Shown here: one piece after another, positions 55,759 through 64,000 of the stretch
Layout of the letters: every line of letters begins with the position of its first letter
How positions within the stretch are numbered: the stretch's first letter is position 1
NCBI GenBank assembly: GCA_032622095.1
Contig: CP136069.1
Location: 159,267,043 to 159,331,042 of the forward strand
DNA: 64,000 nt
Source: Siphonodentalium dalli
Lineage: Eukaryota > Mollusca > Scaphopoda > Gadilida > Siphonodentaliidae
Reading direction: 5' to 3'
Made by a program: the position numbers and the translations under genes
Notes under the pieces: generated by a model
Databases searched by the model: none
The model's input: the letters and a program-made list of their open reading frames with translations, nothing else
Told to the model about the DNA's origin: nothing

Positions 55759-56021
55759 TTAACCCTTCTATGACTGGAGCTTCCTGAAATTTTGCGAAAA
55801 CTCTTGTGCCAATGCATTCTCTTATATATGCGAGTCTCCCAAAGGGAGATTCGCATATATAAGATAATACATTGGCTTAGCAATATTTTCCCTGACTTTG
55901 TAAGCCATTGCATTCTCTTATATATGTGAGGCTCCTATGTGAGATTCCCATGTATAAGAGAATGCAATGGCACAGGATCTTTAATGCTGCACCAGCACAG
56001 CTTCCATCATGAAAGGGTTAA
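55759..56021. repeat. MITE-A copy, TTAA-flanked
   Basis: Starts TTAACCCTTCTATGACTGGA, ends CATCATGAAAGGGTTAA. Two internal hairpins, each pairing TTCTCTTATATATGCGAG-like words, lie at about 55816-55872 and 55912-55966. Confidence 0.8.
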
Positions 56022-57061
56022 GTTGGAAATTTCCATTACAGTCAGGGGGGGGGGGTCGGAAAAAAATTACAGGATACAAGGACCGGGTGGGTGGGTCATG
56101 CAATTCTTTTCCAAAATCATTTCTAAGACAAATTACAGCTTCAAAATGAATTGAAACAATCAGATTAATATAGTAGTGCATGCTATAACCTTATACAAGT
56201 GAGGGGGGCTCTATATTTAAATTTTTTGTCCACAAATTCTCCCTTTAACAGTTGAAAACATGGGGTGGGTCCAGTTTTGGTTGAGGAAAAAAATTGCAAT
56301 GAAAAAAAAGCCATTCTCATCTTTTCTCATAGTTTATCATGGTTTTTTAACTTATTATACACAGATGATACCTGCGTGTTTTGAGTGAATACCGGAAGTA
56401 TCTCATGAGTGGTCACAGTGAGATATAACCTATAATACTGTATACAACTGCATACAACATAAATAATGTAATATCAATACTACACAATACATAAATAGTA
56501 ACTAACATAGAAATTCATATTGCTCAAATGTTCTTGGTTCCCTCATTCCTTGAAATCCCACTGGAAACCCTAGTACTTTTAAATAAATACCGGTAATGTA
56601 TGACCCATTAGATTGATTTGCTTTCAAAAAACCATTGGCCTCATTTGTTTATATTAATGATATCAGTCAATATATTGCATAAACAATAAATACAGTGACC
56701 ACGTGGTCGAAGTACATGGCCGATGTCGATACATGACTACAGTGACTTAAGTCACATAATAACGTGTTGTTCACTGATTGGAGCATTAAAAGGCTCCAGA
56801 TTCAATCTCAGAGCATCTAATTTAAAAAAAATTCGAGGGGAGGCCCCCTGAACCCTCCCTTCAACATCTCCTGCTGGGATACTACTCGCCTCCACATTTT
56901 GTAGGAGAGCTACTCGCCTAGAATGATTTTCAGGGGAACTCCTCATTGCTCACCAGTGATTTCACCACATGGAGAGGACTGCGACGATGTTTATTTATAT
57001 AGGAGATATAGCACAGTAGCAGTGTTCTATTTATTGCCTCTGAAACATGCCAAGCTGGCCC
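56022..57061. other. No gene found
   Basis: Contains the G-run repeat near 56045 (relative of 24370). No exon recognised. Confidence 0.35.
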
Positions 57062-57639
57062 TTAAGCCGGCCGCACACGTCGCAACAATGTTGCACAACA
57101 TTGTTGTACAACATTGTTGCGACGTGTGCAGTACCGCGTTTTTTGTTGGACGCAACAATTTTTTGTTGTGCAACATTTTTGGGAACGATCAAATTATTTT
57201 GATTTTGTTGCTTGTTGCAGCCAATGGATGGACAGCGTTCTATTTTTAGTCTATGACGTACAGCGTCAAATCTCAAGGTGACGAGAAACATGGCGGCTCC
57301 CACCTCGATATTAATTAGAGTCGATATTTTGAACTAACATTGAAAACTGAAGCATGCTTTCGAACAAAATAGGCGCAGACATTGAGAAACGATATAGTTT
57401 GACCGAGCGGAGTGGTTCCTGGGTTCGAAATGTGATTTTATTTTATTCACCAGCACATGGCATTCTGAGAGTGAAAATGATTCTCCTGACACTTCACTGT
57501 CTTCAGTTCAGTTCTCCAGTACTGCACTGACTACTGCATAATATAGGTCTTGGTGAATACATTTTCTATCCAATGGTTTTCCACTTCCCATGTCTTGACA
57601 ATATTGTAATTTGTCCAAACTACACTGTCTATATACAGC

Positions 57640-58215
57640 TTGTACAGGTCTGAAAATTAAAACTGATTGAACCACCGGCACTGATTCAGCGATTGATCTA
57701 TAATATTAATAGCCAAACTTGACTATAAATTATTTGCCGGTTCCTATTTACACGTAGAATTGATGGATGTTTACCGTGAAAATTTATAGTTAAATTATAC
57801 CAATTGAGAAATAACATTAAAAAATATTTTACAGAGCGAAACATCTGTTATGCAAAGATGAAAGATCCATCAGTCGATTATTGCCCGATCGGGCTATTGT
57901 CGGTCAATATGCCCTGTATGGCTGTCTCTGACTCCAGCGAGTCATGTCCATATTGGAACTACCATGCCCAGTTCCGTGGTTTTGGTACTATGGGTCGGGG
58001 GTTCTGGAGTGGTATTCTCTGTGTGGAAGTCATGAATTATTTATGACTTCCACATATGGAAATGCTGCTCAAGAATGTTGATCTGAGCCCTATATAGAGC
58101 CACACAACCGGAGTTGGATGAATCTCTGAAACCATCGGTCAGAGCTAGATTAATCCAATATCGCCACGACTCAGTGATCCAGCTTATTGTTGATTCACCC
58201 AGACCTGTACAATTT
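57640..58215. repeat. Dispersed satellite-related segment with inverted ends
   Basis: TGTACAGGTCTG at about 57648 and CACCCAGACCTGTACA at about 58197 face each other. Between them, ATTGCCCGATCGGGCTATTG (about 57881) carries the satellite palindrome. It suggests the satellite monomer is derived from, or carried by, a mobile element. Confidence 0.5.
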
Positions 58216-58796
58216 TCAAAATGTGGGTGTGTCATTCCCTTGGACAGGAAGTTAATTCACCAAGACATAGAACTGAAAATAACAATATATTCAACACAGG
58301 AGTTGGCTATCGCTCAAGCGGCTGGTAAATACAATTACATCATATTTTGAACCTAATAACCTGTTCCGCTTGGTCATGTATCATTGGTCGAAGCCTGCGG
58401 TCATTTAAAAAAAAGTTAATATGAACGAAGGTTCCAAATCAAGGTCCAAGATTTACACGCTCCTTCCAAAATTCCCATTAATAATGAAAGGACATGAGAT
58501 TTAGTTATAAACACTTGTAAGAGTAACTCTGTCCAAATAAAAAAAAAACAAGGTCCATGTTTGGCGTACTGTATGCTATATTATGCCCTCACCCACCATG
58601 GAGTTTTACTGATATATAACTCCATATAATTTAATAAAGGAGGTATAATAATAACTCCTGATATCCCCTCCCCAATAACACAGGAGGTACAAAATAACCA
58701 AATTATATATGGCCTGGAGGTTCAATGATAACTCCATATAACCTATCCTATGAAAAAGTACTAAATTGGTCAAAATCGGTTCAGTGTATATATATA

Positions 58797-60168
58797 TACT
58801 AGAAGGTGACCCGACTTCGTCCGGGCTTTGACCTTGAATTGTCCATTTTGAAGGTCAAGTGGGGTCACGATTTGACCAGTCCAAAAACACTGCCCGGACA
58901 AAAGTACCCGACAAACGTGCCCGGTGAAATCCATCCGGTTTTACCCGATTTGTCCTTGAATTGTTCATTTTGAAGGTCTGATCGGGGTCACGATTGGACC
59001 CGTCCAAAACAATCAGTGGACAAAAGTAACACCACGTATCAAATTTCGTCGAAATCCCATCAAAATTGGCGATTTGACCTTGAAGTTACCCGATTTCAAG
59101 GTCACGTCGTACGGGCAAATGCATATGAGACTCACCATAAGAAAGTACCCCCACATACCAAGTTTCATCGAAATCCCGTGATATTCGGGCGTTTGACCTT
59201 GAAATGACCCGAAATCAAGGTCAAGGTCACGTCGCACGGAAAAATTAATATGCCTATGTTCGTCCCCGGCCGAAAATATCCCGACATACCAAGTTTCATC
59301 GAAATCGGGTGGGCCGTTTTCGAGTTCATCGCGAACACACAGATCTTCCAAAATATATAATAGACTAGAATGTGACCCGATTTCGTCCGGGCTTTGACCT
59401 TGAATTGTCCATTTTGAAGGTCAAGGTCAAGTGGGGTCACGATTTGACCAGTCCAAAAACACTGCCCGGACAAAAGTACCCGACAAACGTGCCCGTCGAA
59501 ATCCATCCGGTTTTACCCGATTTGACCTTGAATTGATCATTTTGAAGGTCAAGGTCTGGTCGGGGTCACGATTGGACCCGTCCAAAACAATCAGTGGACA
59601 AAAGTAACCCCACGTATCAAATTTCGTCGAAATCCCATCAAAATTGGCGATTTGACCTTGAAGTTACCCGATTTCAAGGTCAAAGTCACGTCGCACGGGC
59701 AAATGAATATGCTTATGATACTCGCCATAAGAAAGTACCCCCACATACCAAGTTTCATCGAAATCCCGTGATATTCGGGCGTTTGACCTTGAAATGACCC
59801 GATTTCAAGGTCAAGGTCACGTCGCACGGACAAATTAATATGCCTATTTTCGTCCCCGGCCGAAAATACCCCCACATACCAAGTTTCATCGAAATCGGGT
59901 GGGCCGTTTTCGAGTTCATCGCGAACACACAGACACACAGACAGACACACAGATCTTCCAAAATATATAATAGAGATCATAATAGACTAGAAGGTGACCC
60001 GACTACGTCCGGGCTTTGACCTTGAATTGACCATTTTGAAGGTCAAGGTCAGGTGTGGTCAAACACCAACACCCCAAAAATGGTGGAAATCGGCCCAGCG
60101 GATACCGGGAAATCGGCCCAGCGGATACCGAGATACCCTATGCATCAAATTTCGTCCGTAAAAATCCG
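58797..60168 (+). repeat. Tandem 'GTCAAGGTCA' repeats, two full units and the start of a third
   Basis: Units begin ACTAGAAGGTGACCCGACTT (58799), then 59364 and 59986. Each runs through TTTGACCTTGAATTG, several 'GGTCAAGGTCA' steps and 'ACATACCAAGTTTCATCGAA', then ends in an ACACACAGA/CAGACAGA run and ATCTTCCAAAATATATAATAG. The unit is about 565-620 bp. The third is cut by MITE-B at 60174; its tail reappears at about 61070-61236. Frames on both strands are by-products. Confidence 0.75.
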
Positions 60169-60173
60169 CCAGT

Positions 60174-60650
60174 TTAAAGGTACTCAATCCGATAAAACTC
60201 CTCTCAATTACTATTTCAATGGCTTCGGGGGTCAAAAATATTTGATTCGAGTCGAGGAAGTCACCCATCAAAGCTCAGATTTGTTAGATATCGATTTTAG
60301 AAATCTATTATTTTTCATTATCGGGAATACTATCTGGCCCAGAACTCAGTCAAAATTGCGTTAAAATTACCACTTGATTTTAGAGTTATCCATCCTTGTC
60401 TGTTTGAATAGATTTGGAGTACACATCCAGAGCAGATTACGGCAGTTATTAGTACTCATCTCGAGTTAATAACAAATTTCAAAAATCAATATCTAATAAT
60501 TCTTGAGCTTTGTTTGATGGGTTCCTCGACTCGAATCAAATATTTTTTACCCCCAAAGCCAAAGAAATAATAATATAGGACCCTCTGATCGGATTGTTGT
60601 TGTTGGAATCTGTTGAGATGGGGACCCTCTTTACGGATTGAGTACCTTTA
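60174..60650. repeat. MITE-B copy 8
   Basis: Starts TTAAAGGTACTCAATCCG and ends GGATTGAGTACCTTTA. It is the near-identical inverse of the copy at 23778-24254 and interrupts the third 'GTCAAGGTCA' unit. Confidence 0.85.
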
Positions 60651-61069
60651 TCCCGATTTGATTTCCACTCAAGTATATAAACGCGCCTCATATACACACG
60701 CTCATTAATTATCAAGTTTCAACGTAAAGATAAATTACCATCGGTGCCCGAGATATCGCCAAGACGTCTGAAACAGTCAAATGCATCGGCCGGTTAAGCG
60801 TTAACGTGATCTAACGTTATGACCTCTAACGACGTCATAGAAGTTACGCATTGTTTTTATCCTGATGGAAGATAGTACCATTTCTTCTTGATAATTGAGG
60901 CAGATAACTAAAACGGATACATACGCATTATATATCATTGGAAAGAGGAAACACGAAAGATTCTCACATTGTCATTATTATGACTGGCATTTTATTATTC
61001 GCGCTGTTTCGAATCGATTTGTAAGCACCGAACTCAAATGAAAGTCCCGTAACACAGCGTAAAAACAGA
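60651..61069. other. No gene found
   Basis: Unique-looking sequence between the MITE-B copy and the tail of the interrupted repeat unit. Nothing recognised. Confidence 0.35.
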
Positions 61070-61236
61070 TTTGACCTCGACACGTGAAAAGTTGACCTCG
61101 GATCTGAAAATCAATACGCCTATGTCACCCCCGGCCGAAAATACACCCACATACCAAGTTTCATCGAAATTGGGTCGGCCGTTTTCGAGTTCATCGATTA
61201 CACACACACACAGATCTTCCAAAATATATAATAGAC
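61070..61236 (+). repeat. Tail of the interrupted 'GTCAAGGTCA' repeat unit
   Basis: 'CCCCCGGCCGAAAATACACC', 'ACATACCAAGTTTCATCGAA', 'CGGCCGTTTTCGAGTTCATC' and ATCTTCCAAAATATATAATAG minus one base match the 3' part of units at 58797 and 59364. Confidence 0.75.
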
Positions 61237-62151
61237 TAGCCGATGAGCCCGACGTTGTCCGGGCTATTCAAAAACCAAATTTCAAGTCGATAGCTCTACC
61301 CAGCCCGAAATTTCAAGTCGATAGCTCTACCCGTTTCCGAGATCTGGTCTGCGCATGCGCGAAGCTGGCGTCGCACGGGCTCGGTGACCCGATAAAATTC
61401 GTATCCAGGACAAGATACATTCACACACCAAATTTCAAGTCGATAGCTCCACCCGTTTCCGAAATGTGGTCTGCGCATGCGCGAAGCTTGCGTCGCACGG
61501 GCTCGGCGACCCGATAAAATTCGTATCCGGGGCAAGATACATTCACACACCAAATTTCAAGTCGATAGCTCCACCCGTTTCCGAGATCTCGTCTGCGCAT
61601 GCGCGAAGTTGGCGTCGCACGGACTAGGCGACCCGATACAATTCGTATCCGGGGCAAGATACATTCACATACCAAATTTCAAGTCGATAGCTCCACCCGT
61701 TTCCGAGATCTCGTCTGCGCATGCGCGAAGCTGGCGTCGCACGGGCTAGGCGACCTGATAAAATTCGTATCCGGGGCAAGATACATTCACATACCAAATT
61801 TCAAGTCGATAGCTCCACCCTTTTCCGAGATCTCGTCTGCGCATGCGCGAAGCTGGCGTCGCACGGGCTAGGCGACCCGATAAAATTCGTATCCGGGGCA
61901 AGATAGATTCACATACCAAATTTCAAGTCGATAGCTCCACCCGTTTCCGAGATCTCGTCTGCGCATGCGCGAAGCGGGCGCCGCACGGGCTCGCCAATAC
62001 GACAACGTCCACCGCCTGGTCAAACTACACACACGTACCAAGTTTGGTCCCGATCGGTCGAGAATCGTAGATTTGTATAAATGACAAACATACAGACAAA
62101 CATACAAACATACAGACAAACAAACAGACAGAGGTCTTCAAAATATATATG
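61237..62151 (+). repeat. Repeat unit G1 with an internal 122-bp tandem array
   Basis: Begins ACTAGCCGATGAGCCCGACG, then about five units of 122 bp containing 'AATTTCAAGTCGATAGCTCC', 'GTCTGCGCATGCGCGAAGC' and 'GACCCGATAAAATTCGTATC'. It closes with 'CGACAACGTCCACCGCCTGG', 'CCCGATCGGTCGAGAATCG' and an ACATACAGACA tail. The spacing of the arrays of open frames (122 nt) follows the unit. Units are nearly identical. Confidence 0.9.
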
Positions 62152-62662
62152 AGACTAGCCGATGAGCCCGACGTTGTCCGGGCTATTCAAAAACCAAATT
62201 TCAAGTCGATAGCTCTACCTGTTTCCGAGATCTGGTCTGCGCATGCGCGAAGCTGGCGTCGCACGGGCTCGGCGACCCGATAAAATTCGTATCCGGGGCA
62301 AGATACATTCACATAGCAAATTTCAAGTCGATAGCTCCACCCGTTTCCGAGATCTCGTCTGCGCATGCGCGAAGCTGGCGTCGCACGGGCTCGGCGACCC
62401 GATAAAATTCGTATCCGGGGCAAGATACATTCACATAGCAAATTTCAAGTCGATAGCTCCACCCGTTTCCGATATATCGTCTGCGCATGCGCGAAGCGGG
62501 CGCCGCACGGGCTCGCCAATACGACAACGTCCACCGCCTGGTCAAACCACACACACGTACCAAGTTTCGTCCCGATCGGTCGAGAATCGTAGATTTGTAT
62601 CAATGACAGACAGACAAACATACAGACCGACAAACAGAGGTCTTCAAATATATATATGAGAT
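62152..62662 (+). repeat. Repeat unit G2, shorter copy of the same element
   Basis: The same start (ACTAGCCGATGAGCCCGACG) and the same closing part and CAGACA tail as G1, but only about two to three of the 122-bp units. Copy-number change within one element is the simplest reading. Confidence 0.9.
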
Positions 62663-62946
62663 AACGGGCGTTAGCCAGGGTAGAGATTCGTGGCAAAATC
62701 GAGCCTGATGCATGCTTTCCGCATCTATCAACTTGGGGAAAAATCCAGAGCTGAAATTAGTATGCAGCAAACACGTGACTTGATGACGTTTTATCACGTG
62801 ACTTGTTGTACAACAAATTCGCCGTGTGCGGTTAGTCACAACATTGTTGCATAACATTTGTTGTGTCATTTTGTTGTAGCGTGTGCGGACGCTAAAAAAT
62901 ACAACAATGTTGTACAACAATGTTGCGACGTGTGCGCCCGGCTTAA

Positions 62947-63027
62947 AACATGCTTGGGACTATACAACACACCAGGTGCCTATTTTTAGAAGCAAATTTA
63001 ATTTTTGAGACAATGCAATTTTTTTTA
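62947..63027. other. Nothing recognised
   Basis: Short stretch between the right TTAA end and the tRNA-like fragment. Confidence 0.35.
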
Positions 63028-63092
63028 GACTGGGTGGGATTTGAACCCCGGCCCATGACGGCGAGCACGCCTTGCGACTCAAAGTCTCCTAC
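63028..63092 (-). repeat. tRNA-like fragment (B-box), possible SINE head or tRNA pseudogene
   Basis: On the minus strand, GGGGTTCAAATCCCACCCAG is a good T-arm and B box, preceded by CAAGGCGTGCTCGCCG, as in the anticodon-to-variable region of a Ser- or Leu-like tRNA. The acceptor and D arms do not pair over the needed length, so it is not a functional tRNA. Confidence 0.4.
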
Positions 63093-63456
63093 ATATATAC
63101 TATAGAGATCTTAAAATGTGCATACATATACGTGTAGTGTCCTAAGTGCGACGTCAGAATACAGCGGCCATTTGAGCTTCCTTTTTTGAGGTTGCTTCGG
63201 TGGGTCACTATGAATACCGAACACAACCGAACATAACCGAACACAACCGAAAACAAGTCCAAATAAGGGTTAAAAAAATGAAATATATGAAATAAAGTTT
63301 ATAATGGTGTGTGTGTGTGTGTATATGTAAACTAGTGATATGTGAAGTTTGATGCAATTTGGGCGATTAAAAGTTATGTTATTGGCAGTTTTTATAATAT
63401 TTTTACGCCGTGCATTCTTGTGTTCGGCATGCATTCACCGTTAATAAATTCGCTAA
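63093..63456. other. No gene; GT microsatellite
   Basis: A GTGTGTGTGTGTGTGT run is at about 63308, and a short ACCGAACACAACCGAAC direct repeat near 63220. Nothing else recognised. Confidence 0.4.
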
Positions 63457-63678
63457 TTAAAAATGTCCACAGCCATGTAAAGCACCACTAACGTCCCGTA
63501 ATTGATCGTCAACTATTTCTGATAAATTGTCTGTTAAGTCGGTCAGTCGCAACGTTTTCCACTCATTTTCCAATTTGATAATATGGTTTAAACTTTCACA
63601 ATTATTATTGGTCGAAAGTTTGGAAATTACATTATTTTGTTCACGAGCCTCGAAGACTACGGACCTTAATCTCAGCAT
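63457..63678 (-). pseudogene. Fragment of a transposase-like protein (tentative)
   Basis: A 73-codon frame contains STNNNCESLNHIIKLENEW and KTLRLTDLTDNLSEIVDD. The 'TNN.ES.N..IK' pattern followed by a helical 'L..LV..Q' segment recalls the C-terminal part of MULE-like transposase-derived proteins that are common in cnidarian and other invertebrate genomes. It is too short to be a whole gene, with no upstream domain visible. I may be wrong on the family. Confidence 0.3.
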
Positions 63679-63718
63679 GAAAGACTCAATATATATATAC
63701 TTTTATTTTTCGTCATGA

Positions 63719-64000
63719 TGTCAGCTTCGACCTCCTCGTAAACCAACTTACTATCTATTGTGAGGAGGCCTTTCTCACTATGAAATATCATACCAACTAA
63801 TCATCACCCATATATTGTTTATTCAACCGTTTTGGTTTCTATGAAACCTGTGAAAACTTGCTATAATATCACTGTCAAAACATCCCTGAAATCTTTTCAG
63901 TAAGCCAGAGTAATTAATCAGTAACAAAGGCTCTACTGCGCAGTGCAGGGAGATTAATTATCACCTATCGCTGATGCCTTAATCATCCCTTATTTCGACT
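63719..64000. other. Nothing recognised
   Basis: No exon, RNA gene or repeat seen at the window edge. Confidence 0.35.

Larger units (their letters stand above)
57062..62946. mobile_element. TTAA-flanked 5.9-kb unit with long inverted ends (MITE-D type)
   Basis: The left end TTAAGCCGGCCGCACACGTC then GCAACAATGTTG is mirrored by the right end CAACAATGTTGCGACGTGTG then CGCCCGGCTTAA. Both outermost four bases are TTAA, as left by piggyBac and Kolobok transposases (family knowledge). Subterminal regions are rich in TTGTTGTACAACA palindromes for about 150 bp at each end. The interior has no transposase I can see and is filled with tandem repeats. Alternatively these are two unrelated solo ends of one family that happen to face each other. 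Confidence 0.5.

Noticed and set aside
61071-62696. Many overlapping frames of 75-148 codons on both strands sharing CACAKLASHGL and RRRDLGNGWSYRLEI
   Set aside because: They follow the 122-bp tandem units, appear in all copies on both strands, and have no coding logic.

Overview
This window is eukaryotic nuclear DNA, almost certainly from an invertebrate animal. It is AT-rich. It holds one split host gene with six GT-AG introns of 0.8 to 8.9 kb, a Ty3/gypsy-type retroelement, a LINE tail, and dozens of short inverted-repeat transposons (MITEs) and tandem arrays. Repeats carrying GTCCGTCCGT or CAGACAGA tails, or an 'AGTTACGGCCC' word, recall mollusc and other marine invertebrate genomes, but I cannot name a phylum with confidence. 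There are no operons, rRNAs, CRISPR arrays or prokaryotic genes.

The one intact host gene I can support is TXNDC12 (ERp18/AGR1), an ER thioredoxin-fold oxidoreductase. It lies on the + strand from 32703 to 50103 in seven coding exons. All six junctions are GT-AG and all phases agree. The predicted protein is 163 residues, with a signal peptide, a WCGAC active site and a C-terminal KNEL retention signal. Intron 1 holds an antisense Ty3/gypsy element. Introns 2 to 6 each hold at least one MITE. A MITE with a perfect 9-bp target duplication sits about 245 bp before the start codon. Downstream, 51697-52017 is a broken histone H2A copy.

Layout. 1-25 kb: no host gene found; MITEs, a degenerate dimeric tandem array (3.0-4.7 kb), a 22-bp minisatellite (17.6-18.2 kb), several long hairpins, and a LINE 3' end nested in a MITE. 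25.4-31.4 kb: a repeat compartment bounded by inverted termini and by arrays of 20-bp units, each centred on a CGCTTAAGCG palindrome; inside is a satellite whose monomers are 186, 205 or 224 bp (steps of 19 bp) in a trimeric higher-order pattern. 32.1-50.7 kb: TXNDC12 and its inserted elements. 51-57 kb: H2A pseudogene and more MITEs. 57.1-62.9 kb: a TTAA-flanked unit with long inverted termini enclosing tandem 'GTCAAGGTCA' repeats and two 122-bp arrays. 63-64 kb: a tRNA-like fragment and a short transposase-like reading frame.

Many MITEs here are flanked by TTAA (families called A, B, C and D below), suggesting piggyBac-like or Kolobok-like mobilisation. Coordinates of repeat edges were read by eye and may be off by several bases. 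LTRs for the gypsy element were looked for and not found.
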